From positions 41,690,011-41,754,010 of the forward strand of contig CP154957.1 of assembly GCA_039621445.1 (NCBI GenBank): DNA of 64,000 bases, in the 5' to 3' direction. Under the pieces are notes generated by a model. It was given only the letters and a program-made list of their open reading frames with translations. It did no database searches and was not told where the DNA came from. The position numbers and the translations under genes are program-made. This document shows, piece after piece, positions 53,074-63,467 of the stretch. Source of the stretch: Euglena gracilis (lineage: Eukaryota > Euglenida > Euglenophyceae > Euglenales). Every line of letters begins with the position of its first letter. Position 1 is the first letter of the stretch.

Positions 53074-53879
53074 ATCTGAATTCCAAAACTGGCGGGAAAT
53101 TGTCAAAAAAAATAGCCCGATGACAATGAATAAAAAAAATGATTGGCAAACTGGCCAAAAGGAACAAAAATGGACAGTAATGCCCAAAGTTGCTAACAAT
53201 TCAACCAATAAAAGCCCCACAGTGGCCAACAGGCTTCTTTTTAAGGAAGTGTGCACCCCCCCCCCCCCCCCCCCCCCCCGGGTGCCATGGGCAGGCAGGG
53301 GGGGGGAGGGCATTTCGACCCCCTGGGGGGGGGGGGTCGGGTTTTGGGGTGGGTAGTGCTATAGCACACCCCCGGTGCCAAAGGCGCCGGGCCCGAAAAT
53401 GGCTATTTCCAAGAGAAAACTGATTTGGTCAGCAGGCACCAGGGTCCAAAGCCAACCCCCCTGGGGGGGCTCTGATGATGCTAGGCGATGCTGGGCGATG
53501 CTGGATCTTTGGATTTTTGGAGACCAGAGGTGGGGTTCCGATGCTGGGCGATGCTGGCATTTTTTGTATATTTTGAAGAAGTCTCCAATGTTGCACCCAT
53601 CTTGGCCATTTTGGGTTTATTTTTTTTGGCTAATTTGGGGCTATTTTGCATTGATTTGGGAAAATATTGGCCAATTTGGGTCAATATGAACATTTTTATG
53701 GCATTTTCGGCCATTTTTGTGCCAATTTGGTGATTTTGGGTATTTATGTCGATTTTTGTGAATCTTTTGTGGACATTGTTGGTATTTTGGGGCTATTTTA
53801 GGTAATTTCAAGCCATTTTAGGTCATTTTGGTTGCTCTTTGGGGCTTTTGTGGTCATTTTGGCTTGGTTGGGAGCCAAT

Positions 53880-54345
53880 GAATGCAGACATCAGGCAAGA
53901 TGCAGATACTGGACAAGATGCAGACGCCGGACAAGATGCAGATGCTGGACAAGATGCAGTGGTTGCAGACGCTGGACAAGATGCTGATGCTGGACAAGAT
54001 GCAGTGGATGCAGGCGCTGGACAAGGTTCAGATATTTGGACAAGTTTCAATGGATGCAGGTACTGGACAAGATGCACACACTGGTCAAGATGCAGTGGTT
54101 GCAGATACTGGACAAGATGCAATGGATGCAGGTGTTGGATAAGATGTAGACACTGGACAAGGTGCAGACACCACACAAGATACAAATACTGGACAAGATG
54201 TCGATATTTGACAAGATGCAGACACTGGGCAAGATGCAGACACTGGACAAGATGCAGATGGTAGTCAAGATGCAGATGTTGGACAAGATGCAGTGGATGC
54301 GGTCACTGGACAATATGCAATTTCTGCAGATATTAGGTTAGTGCG
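53880..54345. repeat. Minisatellite, GGACAAGATGCAGAT-type unit of 15-18 bp
   Basis: About 25 or more imperfect copies of GACAAGATGCAGA.(A/C)TG. One plus-strand frame reads as Gly-Gln-Asp-Ala repeats for about 60 residues before changing to a Trp-Thr-Arg-Cys frame, so the array is not conserved as coding. An adjacent segment (54420-54500) repeats GTGGCCAAAAGTGGCC. Confidence 0.8.
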
Positions 54346-54779
54346 GTGGATGCAGATGCTGGATTGGCCAAATAAATTTTGGAATCAGGGAAGCTTGAGG
54401 CCAAAGGTGAGTGAAGTTGGGCAAAGTGGTCAAAAGTGGCCAAAAGTGGCCAAGAGTGGCCAAAGTTGTACAAGTGGATAAATGACCAAAAGTGGACAAA
54501 AGCAGATGAAGTGGTTGTAGATGCTGTTTTGGATGCTCTGGATGCAGGTATCTGAGTGGATGCAGGTGCAGGAGGTGCACCTCTAAGGGCTTCAAAGGCG
54601 ATGCTGGGCGATGCGATACTGGGCCCAAGGGCGTGGCTGACCAGAGGTGCTTGGCAGGCACCCCATGGCACAAGGCACCACCCCCAGGTTGGTAAAAAGA
54701 ACTCTGGTGGCCAGCAAAATCGAGCTCAACCCAGACATTTGCACCATTCTTCAAAAATTGCCAAATTCTGCAGATTTTC

Positions 54780-56600
54780 ACAAAATCCTGCAATATACCA
54801 GAAGGTTGTATTGAATTAAAATGTGCGCTGCTGGTTTGTGCAAAAAAAAAGTGAAAAACCGGACGCTTTTTTGGTAGCTCGAATAATCCTGAATACCGGG
54901 GGGGGGGATTTTTGCCCTAGAGAAAATTTGCACCGACAAATTTCGCGGAAGCAAATCCCGCAAATATTTCCAGACATTTTTAAGGAATGTTGCGAAAATT
55001 TTTGTCCATGTATTCCCTTTCAGGTGCTCAAGGCTTCCCTTTTTTGCTCACAAAAAAATCCCACGAAATATTTCCGGACATTTTTAAAGAATCCCGCAAA
55101 ATTTGTCGTCTGCGAAATTTGTTGCCGCAAAATTTCTCTGGCACAGAATTCCCCCCCCCCCCGGTAATCCCGAGTAATTACAAATCAGAATCAAGGGTCC
55201 TCGGCAAGGATTTGTGGGAACCCACTGACTGGGTTTTTGAAAGTGGAAATTGTCCCCCCCCCCCGGATCAGTAAGGAATGGTATGGGCGTGTCCCATTTT
55301 TTGATCATTTGAGCCATTTTTTGTTAGTTTTTGGAAAATTTAGGTTTCTTTTCACCATTTTTGGCCATTTTGGCTAGCTGCTTGTACAGATGTGGTTGCC
55401 ATTTGCACAGAAATGGTGCACACACACAAAAATTTATGTATTAAGATGCTGGCACAGATGTGGTGAGATGCATTTGCAACAAGGTACAGGTACAGACTGG
55501 CGGATGTAAACCCCCCAAATATAAAGCCCCCCCCCCAAATATAAAGCCCCCCAAGGGGGTTTGGTTTTGCCGCCCAAATATAAACCCCCCCCAACGTGGA
55601 GCCAGATGCTGGTGTCAGACAGGAAAAGTAGAGAACTTTTGGGCGGATACAACATTTTTTTCCCAGAAATGCTCCATTTTGGATAAAAATTGCATATTTC
55701 TGCGAAAAATCGGAGGTACACAAACAAAAATTTGGCATAAAAACGGTATTTGGCCACAATTGAAGGTCGCCGAAGGTCACAGAGGCCCGCAAAAGTTTGA
55801 TCCCCCCCCAAATATAAAGCCCCCCCTGAGGGTCTTGAAATCCCATCCAAATATAAAGCCGGGGGGGGCTTGTATTTGGGGGGAGGGTCAGGTGACAAAA
55901 GTTATTGCAGCTGATGCGAGGATTTGGGGATCAGCAGACTGGAGTGGATTTGGGAATGCAGCATTGGAGCACCAGAAGTGATCAAAAGTTGGCCTGAAGC
56001 AGCAAAGAAAAGCAGCCAAAAGTTGCGAAAAGCAGCATAAAAGGAGAAAACCAGCCAAAAGTCGCCATGCATTGCTCTGAATCGCCCTGTATCGCTTTTG
56101 AAGCCCTAAGTATTGTTTTTTTTTGCCAAAGGGGTGGGTTCTCGGCTGGGGTTCACAAGAAAGCCTAGGAATAAATTGAGTCCATCCCCAAGCACCAGGG
56201 GGGGGGGCAGACAATTTTGGAGGGTCCACCCAGCCAGCATTTTTTTCCAGCCAGCCGCTCCAAGCCAGGCTGTGGACACCTGCGAAGTTGAAATAGCGGC
56301 AGCCTGGCGAAGCTGGGCTGGGGCAAAATTTTTTGAAAAGGAGGTGAAAAACGGCCAAGAACGGCATTTCAGGGGTAGTTGGTAGTTGGTTCTTCACCTT
56401 AAATTTTGGCTGGAGAATGCTGCTTTTGCTTTTCCTGGCCCCCCCCCCCCCGGGGTGGTCCAGCCAGCATTTTTTTCCCAGCCGGCCGGGGGGGGGGGGA
56501 GTAAGAAAACCCATGCCGTTGGATTCCAGGGGTCATTTTTGGAGCAAGAAAACTCTTTGCCCCAAACCCAAAAATAGGGGGTTACCGCACGGATTTCCCC
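54780..56600. other. Intronic spacer, mixed repeats
   Basis: No gene supported. Notable: repeated CCAAATATAAA(G/C)CCCCCC units (55508-55590 and 55803-55885), inverted around 55620-55800, and CCAGCCAGCATTTTTTTCC units (56230-56250, 56460-56480), which suggest decayed TIR elements. Confidence 0.4.
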
Positions 56601-56640
56601 AAGTCAAGTCAAGTCAAGTCAAGTCAAGTCAAGTCAAAAG
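56600..56640. repeat. (TCAAG)n pentanucleotide repeat
   Basis: Seven to eight copies of AGTCA/TCAAG. Confidence 0.9.
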
Positions 56641-57061
56641 TCACGCCATTTTGGGGCCGCTCTGGGCTATTTTTTGGGTCAGTTGTCAGCCATTTTGAAT
56701 TTTTGGAAGACAAGTCTCGGGAGCTCAGATCTCATTTGCTTGAACTCCTTTTAACTTTTCACCAGCAGTACCACCTCTTCCAGCCTCTGGGACACCCCCA
56801 TGTTCTACGTTGGGGGGGGGGGAGGTTAACAGAAGGCAAACCCGGAAAGTTTTCGGCACAAAACCTGTGCCAAGGTTTGATATAAGAAAAGGGGCTTATG
56901 GGGTTTAGGTTGGGGGTGTACCCCCCCCCTGGACCGGGGAGTCCTGACCCCCCTGATATCGAAACCTGGTCCCTGCCAGAGGTGCAGGCTAATGGAGCCT
57001 GCAATTTTTTTTCAAGGAACTGAATGAACGAAATGTCATTTTGCATCTTTTTTTTTGCCAG

Positions 57062-57161
57062 GGACCCTGTCAGCTGGCAACTGCAGGCTCTTGTGAAGGG
57101 ACAATGGATTGTGGTGGATGAAGTGCAAGAATGCAGTGTCCCGAAGACCAGATATGCACAG
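57062..57161 (+). CDS. Discoidin-domain protein, exon 5 (second half of the module begun in exon 4)
   Basis: TTTTTTTGCCAG acceptor; the first G completes the AGG codon. Reads DPVSWQLQALVKGQWIVVDE, VQECSVPKTRYAQ, then donor CAG|GTGTGG in phase 0. Discoidin domains continue after TANDxPxR with DP(V/I)SW-x-(L/V)-x(n)-W-x-(V/L)-(V/L)-D, exactly as here. The family's next step is a hydrophobic G-P-F strand, which exon 6 supplies (VGPF). 100 nt, a usual size for such an exon. Confidence 0.87.
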
Positions 57162-57335
57162 GTGTGGCCGCACCAAGGTGGTATGTGCCTTTTTGTTCAT
57201 TTTCCAATGCTGGAAAATTGTTTGCATTTTTTTGGTATCTTGTTTCCTTCAAAGACATTTTGGTTGTTTCCCTGGTTTTATATTCTGCAGATGTTAAGCC
57301 AGCCCCCCCCCCCAAAACATATAGCAGGTGCTCTT

Positions 57336-58138
57336 CAGGCTGTATTTTAGTCGGGTGCCGACCCACCCCGGGGGGTGCCTGCCTGGGCAGGCACTCCAAG
57401 GCACTCCTGATCCGACCCCGGGGGGGGGGGGGTAGGGCACACGGCCAAAAGTGCCCCAGCACAGACCCTGGCGCCGGGGAGCCAAAAATGGCCTATTTTC
57501 AACACATATGTCCGGGGGGGGGGGGCGGGAGCCCCCCCCCCGGGCAATCGAGCAGTTTCATACGCCGCGCGATTTGACCACAGAGCGCGATTTGGCCACA
57601 AAAAAGACCGGTAGACGAGGATGAGGTTATTTTTTTTGCCGGGGGGTCCGGGGGGGGGGGCGGGAGCCCCCCCCCGGGCACTTGAACAATTGAATATGTT
57701 CCGCGATTTGCACAGAAAATGATCGATCAGAAGAAATAACACCCATATTTCCGGGACTATGGTGGGTGAGGGGGGGGTGAGGGGGGGGTGAGGGGTGGGG
57801 TGAGGGGTGGGGTGAGGGGTGGGGGGAGGGGTGGGTGAGGGGTGAGGGGGGAGGGGTGAGGGGTGAGGGGTGGGTGAGGGGTGGGTGAGGGGTGGGTGAG
57901 GGGTGGGTGAGGGGTGGGTGAGGGGTGGGTGAGGGGTGGGTGAGGGGTGGGTGAGGGGTGGGTGAGGGTGAGGGGTGGGTGAGGGGGCCCCACTTTGTGC
58001 CATGACTCATTTTCAAAGGAATGTGCCTGGGCACAGGCCGAAATCTGACCCCGGGGGGGGGGTAGTGCCTGCCTGGGCAGGCACTCATAGGCACTCCGGA
58101 CCCCTTCCCCCCTGGGGTTGATAAAAAAAAATAGCCTG
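57336..58138. mobile_element. Group A hAT-like MITE with internal minisatellite, 803 bp
   Basis: Left end CAGGCTGTATTTTAGTCGGG, right end AAAAAAATAGCCTG; duplication GTGCTCTT / GTGCCCTT (57328-57335, 58139-58146; 7 of 8). The group A core (GTGCCTGCCTGGGCAGGCAC twice) is split by about 500 bp containing two GGGGGGCGGGAGCCCCCC hairpins and the GTGAGGGGTGG array. Confidence 0.85.
57759..57987. repeat. Minisatellite, GGGTGAGGGGTGG unit
   Basis: About 20 units of GGTGGGTGAGGG or GGGGTGAGG in the group A element; G-rich on the plus strand, so potentially quadruplex-forming. Confidence 0.9.
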
Positions 58139-58139
58139 G

Positions 58140-59430
58140 TGCCCTTTTAGTGGACCAGCCAGGGGGCTGCTCCATGATTTGGGCATTGCTAAAGCAAACA
58201 GAGCTGCACCTCACAAAATTTTTAAATTTGTTTAAATTCCCACAATTGCTTTCCATTTTTCCCGCGGAAAAATTTAAGTTTTGTTTTTATTCCAACACCG
58301 CCTGCATCCCCACAACAGGGGGTGGGAAATATGCAATTTGCATAATTTGCATTTTTTTGCATTATCAGGTTTTCCCGAAATTTTCATTTTTTTTTGCTTT
58401 TTTTTGCATTTTTTTGCAGAAAATATTTTGCCCTATTTTTGCCCAATTTTTTTTTTGTAGTTGGTTGCCATGTTCAGTCTTGCTGGGTGTGTTGATACCA
58501 AGTTGCGTTCCCACGTTGTGCAATGAAACACGACGTGCCGCCGCTTGGTGACCTGGAGGGACGATTTGCTCGGCTGACTGGCATTGTCACATGTTCACTG
58601 ATTTTGGGCAGCAAAACTCTGTTATATTCCAGCCTTTTCTCAGGGGTTTTATGCAAGTTGCATTTTTTGCATTTTTTTGACTTGCATAATTTGAAGGGCC
58701 AAGTTTCATATTCCCTCCCCCTGCCCACAAACAAAGAAAACAATTTTGCTCCCACACACGCCCCACTCCGTTTGCAACATAATCGCCAAGCCGCCTGATT
58801 AGCCCGTTTGCCCGTTTGATATTTACGTTATGTCCACCAAATTTTTTTTGGCGGAAACAAAAGAATTTTGTTATTGGGGAGCGGGATGGGGGGGAAGGGG
58901 GAGGGGGGTCCAGGGGGGGGGGGAGGGCACATCCAAAGGGACGCCACTTTGGATTTCACGTGACCGTATTTTTTTTTTGCATTATGATATCCACTGTTCC
59001 ATGCTGTCGTACAGTTTGCCGACCAACTCCCCCCCAAAGCAATTGTTGGTTCACCTTATTGACCATACACACTCTCCAGTTCAGACCCAGCAGGAAAATT
59101 GAGTCAAATCCCAGCGGGATCACAATTTTGGCTTCTGGTAGGACTTGGTCATTTTCTTCCGCTGAATATTTTTGATTCGGGGTTGGTTTTAAGTTCACTT
59201 TGCCTTCTAAAGTCCGTGAGTTTTTTTTTTTTTTGCAATTGAAGGCTTTTCTTTTCTTTTCTTTTTTTCTTTTTTCTTTTTTCTTTTCCTCTGTGTGGAC
59301 AGGGAAAAAATGGGCAGAAAACGGCATCTGACAGCTCGGAAAGAGGATGCTCTGCCACTGGGCTGCAGTCGCCATTTTTGACATTGAATATTCTTTATGA
59401 CACAAGAAGAAATTTGTTTTCATTTTCATG
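58140..59430. other. Intronic spacer
   Basis: No gene supported. Mostly T-rich with TTTTTTGCA motifs; 58820-59000 has a G-run block with phrases also found at 40310-40400 (GGGGAGGGGG, AAAAACATCC-type), and 59225-59290 is a CTTTT tract. A frame after TTTTTTTGTAG (58459) reads LVAMFSLAGCVDTKLRSHVV but soon stops; not called as an exon. Confidence 0.35.
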
Positions 59431-59545
59431 TGGAGGCTGGTTAGCCTCCGCGAAGGCTGGTTACCTCGGAGCCTCCGCGGAGGTTCAAGGTAACCAGCCT
59501 CCGCGAAGGCAATCAAAAAGGTGGGATTCCATTTTTGCGGTAGAC
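59430..59545. repeat. Solitary K-like terminus with GCCTCCGCGGAGG palindromes
   Basis: GGAGCCTCCGCGGAGG and CCAGCCTCCGCGAAGGC, followed by GGGATTCCATTTTTGCGGTA, the reverse complement of the element K left end (39799). The matching other end was not found nearby. Confidence 0.6.
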
Positions 59546-59559
59546 TCAACCATAAGGGT

Positions 59560-60737
59560 TAGAGCGAAGCTTACCCCTGGGGGAAACCCCCCCCCCCCCG
59601 AACCCCCCCTCCCCCCCCCTCGGGGTCACTTCGGGAACCGACGGATTGTCACCATGATCCCGGCCCTGTTCCCGAAAAAAAATTTTCAAATTGGATTTCA
59701 CCTGGGTTTGACCCCCAACTCCCCTCCAGGCCCGAGTTATTCACGCGCGAAGGGGTCTAAACTGGGTAGGATTGGCCAGCCCCCTTTTTTTAAGCCCCCC
59801 CCCTTGGACTCTGCCATTTCGACCAAAAAAATGTCAATTTTCAAAATATCTCCAAAAAAAATGAAGCAAAATAAAAGGAAATGTCCGGAGACCTAATTTG
59901 AAGCCCTTGGAACGCCCCATCTACTGGTATTTTGATTTCCCCGCAACTGATATGCCCGTTTTCGGCCCGGATGGCCATTTTGTACACTTTTTCCACTGTC
60001 CGACTTAGCCGTTTTCGGCCAAAATTCGGCCAAAAATCAATATTTTCAAAATTTCTCAAAATGAAGCAAAATCAAAGGAAATGTCCGGAAACCTAAGCCC
60101 TTGGAACGCCCCATCTACCGGTATTTTGAATTCCCCCCAACTGTTCGCGTAGCCCGAGATACGGCCGTTTTTCGGCCAATTTTGGTCATTTTGTACATTT
60201 TTTCCACTGGTGGACTGAGCCGTTTTCGGCCAGAAAAAGTCGAAAAAAATCGAAAAGAAAATTTTTTGCCCACAATTATGCTTTTTTGGCTTTTTAGCAG
60301 AAAAAGTGTTTTCGAGCCGAAAATGGACGTTTTTCGACTCCCCGACCCATCTTGGCCATCATGACCCATGATGGCCATCATGACCCACGATGGGCATCCG
60401 GAAAACCTGATTTTGAGCCGAAAATGAGCGTTTTCCGACCCGCCAGCGCCCCGTTTTGGGCCGCCAACCCATTGACTTTGGGTCAAAACCGGGTCAAAAA
60501 AGTTGAAAAAAGTCGAATTTTTTTTGCCCGAAACGATGTTTTTTGGCCTCCCCAGAAAACCTGTTTTTGAGCCAAAAATGAGCGATTTTTGACCCCTTGA
60601 CCTCCCGTTTCGGGCACAAAACCCTTGCATTTCAGTCCAATGAGCTCCATGAAGTGGGCCGGTTTATATGGGGGGTCAATAAAGGGGTGGGGGCGCGCTT
60701 ATTAAGAGCTCAGCATTGTTCAAAACCTGGTCCGGAC
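59560..60737. repeat. Repeat Q copy
   Basis: Follows 21530-22920 in the same order (CGGATTGTCACCATGATCCC, GAGTTATTCACGCGCGAAGG, CTACCGGTATTTTGA, CCCATGATGGCCATCATGAC, GAGCGTTTTC, GGGGTGGGGGCGCGCT), with fewer tandem units. A minus-strand open frame across 60115-60630 follows the repeat. Confidence 0.65.
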
Positions 60738-60991
60738 CAGGCTTCTTTTTAAGTCAGCAGACCCCCACCCCCCCGGGGGGGGGGGAAGGGGGTGGGTGGG
60801 TCCGGGGCCGGGGCCGGACCCCCCCCCCCCCCCGGGGGGTCACACGCCGGAGGTGCCAGGTTTTCCTTTTCGGCGCGAAGCGCCGAAAATTTTTGAAAAT
60901 TGCCTTTAACGGGCCCGATTTTGGGGGGGGGGTCCCGCGCCACCCTGGGTGGGTGGGGGGGGACCCCCGCGGGGTCTTAAAAAGAAGCCTG
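60738..60991. mobile_element. Group D hAT-like MITE, 254 bp
   Basis: TIR CAGGCTTCTTTTTAAG and CTTAAAAAGAAGCCTG, perfect; exact duplication GTCCGGAC (60730-60737, 60992-60999). It lies at the junction between repeat Q and a truncated group B element. Confidence 0.93.
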
Positions 60992-60999
60992 GTCCGGAC

Positions 61000-61332
61000 C
61001 CCCCCCCCCCTAGATGTTGGGAGGGGGGTCCGGACCCCCTGACAGGTGCTAAAAATAGCAGACTTTTTTCTTCCGGCGCTGTGCGCCAGAAAATGAGCAA
61101 AAACACCCCTTTTGCTGACTTTTGCACACGTTTCCCCTTTTTTTTGATGTGTTGGTGTTTTCCCCCAAAAAAATGTTCAAAAAATTTCAAAAAAATGAGC
61201 ATTTTGGATCGATTTTCAAAGAAAAATCAGGGATTTTTGACCGATTTCGACCCGATTTCCGGCCCTTTGCCCGTCCACAGGAGGGGGGGGGGTCCGACCC
61301 CCCCCCCCCTCCAGGCTTCCCATTCATCCCTG
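61000..61332. mobile_element. Truncated group B MITE (right part)
   Basis: Begins inside the group B interior (TAGATGTTGGGAGGGGGG) and runs to the right terminus GGCTTCCCATTCATCCCTG at 61314-61332. The left TIR is missing, presumably lost before or during insertion of the adjacent D element. Confidence 0.75.
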
Positions 61333-61415
61333 GGGGATCAGCAGCCCCGCATGTTGTAGTGACAACGGCACTAAGACGCCCCAACTGGCAAAAAATTTCT
61401 TGCTTTCGTCTTCAG

Positions 61416-61532
61416 GACAGGAGGCACCAGATTGCATCCTCATTACATTATTTGGGTTTCGAGTCCGATATTAATATGGTCAAGGAATTATTGAAAATTT
61501 TCTGTGAATTTGCTCTGGATGCCTCCTTCTAA
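61416..61532 (+). CDS. Possible terminal exon, unidentified
   Basis: A pyrimidine-rich TTGCTTTCGTCTTCAG acceptor leads into DRRHQIASSLHYLGFESDI, NMVKELLKIFCEFALDASF and TAA. The composition is coding-like, with a helix-like C terminus. It starts in phase 0, so it could follow exon 5 (also phase 0) as an alternative 3' end, truncating the discoidin module, or it could end another gene whose earlier exons I did not find. I do not recognise the sequence. Confidence 0.45.
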   Translation, partial: DRRHQIASSLHYLGFESDINMVKELLKIFCEFALDASF

Positions 61533-61539
61533 ATTGAGG

Positions 61540-62650
61540 AGCAGGTTGCAGATTTCTGCTTAAGTGTTTGGAGCCCCCCCCCCCCCCCCGATTGCAGCCC
61601 AAATTTGGCTAGTGGAAATCCCAGCGGATTTCTCCGGGTCTGCCAGCAGGGTTGGCTGGTGAAAATTTTCCCAGTAACCAATGCGGAGCGCTGTAAATTT
61701 TTTGTCCCGCAATTTTGTGATTTTTTTTGGAACGAAACCAGCCAAAAAGGCATTAAAACCCCATTTCCACTTTGGAAGCAGCGCTGGAGGAATTTTTCCC
61801 CCAGGGGACCCGGGGGGGGGGGGCAGTCTAGCTCAGCATTGCATGCGAAACTCCCCGAAACCCCATGGGTGGTGGGTAGAGGGGGTCGACCCCCCGCCCC
61901 CACCCTGGTGGGGGGGATCCGACCCACCCCAGGCTTTCCCGTATTTTCTGGGGGCGCCCATGTTTCAGTCAAAATTTTCCTTCAGCGCCAAAGGAATTTT
62001 TTTGCGTGGGTGCTGTGGTGGGTGGGGGGGGGTTGCCCCTCCCCACCGCCAAGTTTTTCCCGTACAGCGTGGTCCAGTTGCTTTTTCTCATGGCTAGCAA
62101 AATGGCCAGCTAGTCCCAAAATGGCCAATCTTTATTCAAGCAAAGCAGGGGGGGGGAAATGCGTTTCGCATTTTTTCGCATTTTTGTGTATTTTTTGCGC
62201 ATTTTTGTCAATTTTTCAAAAATGCGCACTTTTGCGCATTTTTTGCAATTTCCCCCCCCCATTTTTACACATTGTCCATTTTTTTGCGTATTTTTTTGCC
62301 CAATTTTGCACATTTTCAATTTTGCGCCTTTTTTGCGCCTTTTTTGCCCAATTTTGCACATTTTGCCATTTTTGCATATTTTCCACCCAAATCACATGCT
62401 CACCGAATTTTGCCCACGTTCAATTGACCCATTTCTGTAACCAACGAACCCATTTTCGCACTTTTTTGGCCAAAATGCCTTCATTTCAGCTCCTTTTGGT
62501 GGCTTTGGTTTAATTTTGGGTTTATTGTTGGAAATTTGTCTAAGTCTTTTTTCCCTTAGGAATGTCACAAACTCAGCGCATTTTTTGCGCATTTTTTTTG
62601 CGCATTTTTGCGCATTTTTTCCGAAGGCCGTCCAGTGCATCCCCCCCCCC
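61540..62650. repeat. C/G-run debris and TTTTTGCGCATTTT repeats
   Basis: 61570-62060 shares GCTAGTCCAAATTTGGCT-type phrases and element debris with 44720-45240 and 48330-48680. 62160-62640 is a degenerate TTTTTGCGCATTTTTG repeat. No gene. Confidence 0.5.
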
Positions 62651-62728
62651 TGAGCAAAGGCCAGGCGTGAACCAATGCTGATGGTGGTGGGTGGAAACAC
62701 AAAGGCACTGCTGTTCTGTTCTCTTCAG

Positions 62729-63001
62729 GTGGGACCATTTGGTTTGGCAAATGTGCCCTACGAGAATGTTGTTGCCTCTGAACAGTACACTTTGGAACCT
62801 CCAATGCATGTGCCCCTGTACCAGTTTGATGATGACCACCAGCCTGACCATTATCTGTTGAACAAGTCAGGGTTGGCGAAGGGCCCTGGAGCTTATGGGC
62901 TCGGCGGCCCTGGACCTTCTGATGCTGTGGGCGGAGCTGGGCAGGCGAACCTTGCATCTCAACCCGTCCCAGGCAACGCCCCGCCTGGGGTCAACCCAAA
63001 G
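62729..63001 (+). CDS. Discoidin-domain protein, exon 6 (module continuation and Gly/Pro-rich linker)
   Basis: TTCTCTTCAG acceptor; phase 0 with exon 5. Reads VGPFGLANVPYENVVASEQ, YTLEPPMHVPLYQFDDDHQ, PDHYLLNKSGLAKGPGAYG, then a Gly/Ala/Pro-rich tail (GPSDAVGGAGQANLASQPVP) and NPK|GTGTGT. VGPF continues the discoidin module, and the low-complexity part parallels exon 1's linker, so the protein seems to alternate modules and linkers. 273 nt with no stop. The next exon lies outside what I could identify. Confidence 0.75.
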
Positions 63002-63467
63002 GTGTGTTTCCAATGTGGTGACCCAGTAACTTGTAGGGCAGTCAATGAGGGACGGGAAGTTTTTCCCCCCCTTGAAGACCGCCCTAAGGGACGGCCAACG
63101 GCTGATCCGGGGATCGAACAGGGTCAGAAATCAAAAGTCGAAAAACGCATTTTTGGCTGATGGGCGATAGTCCAAGGATGCCAGAAATCACTTTCCCCCC
63201 CAAAGTCGACACATTTTTGCCAAACTGTGGCCATTTTTTCGTCCATTTTTTTGCATGATTTTTTTCATTGAATGCATTGGGATGTGTTTTTTTCCCATTA
63301 GGGGCCGCCCTGGTTCGATTGATCGGCATTTCCTTGGTTGCAGAATGGGTTTAGCTATTGGTTTCTTTTGTCCTACTGATGAGCAGGAGGGCTTGTATTT
63401 TTTTTATAAAAAAATGATCATCATCAAAAGTTATTTTTTTGAAGTTGTTAATGTGAGATATCCCGGA
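63002..63467 (+). other. Presumed intron 6 start and spacer
   Basis: GTGTGT donor. After TTCCTTGGTTGCAG (63329-63342) a stretch reads ...IGFFCPTDEQEGLYFFYKK in one frame, but the phase-0 frame stops soon. It may be a damaged exon; not called. Confidence 0.3.

Larger units (their letters stand above)
48004..57061 (+). other. Intron 4 of the discoidin gene, 9.1 kb
   Basis: GTGTCG donor and TTTTTTTGCCAG acceptor. Contents in order: C/G-run debris with GCTAGCCAGC motifs (48320-48700), T-rich spacer (48700-49150), repeat Q fragment (49160-49340), group L element (49536-51224), C/G-run debris with GACTGACTGG repeats (51640-52260), group E element (52593-53073), C/G-run and T-rich spacer (53260-53870), the 15-bp minisatellite (53880-54345), AT/C-run spacer (54780-55900), and TCAAG repeats (56603-56640). 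Confidence 0.55.
57162..62728 (+). other. Intron 5 of the discoidin gene, 5.6 kb, unless the exon at 61416 is used
   Basis: GTGTGG donor, CTCTTCAG acceptor. It holds a group A element with a minisatellite (57336-58138), T-rich spacer, part of a K-like terminus (59430-59545), repeat Q with GAGCGTTTTT arrays (59560-60620), group D (60738-60991), a truncated group B (about 61000-61332), a possible alternative terminal exon (61416-61532) and TTTTTGCGCA repeats (62160-62640). Confidence 0.5.

Noticed and set aside
58459-58560. Possible exon after TTTTTTTGTAG reading LVAMFSLAGCVDTKLRS
   Set aside because: The frame stops within 21 codons with no convincing donor before it, and no partner exon was found.
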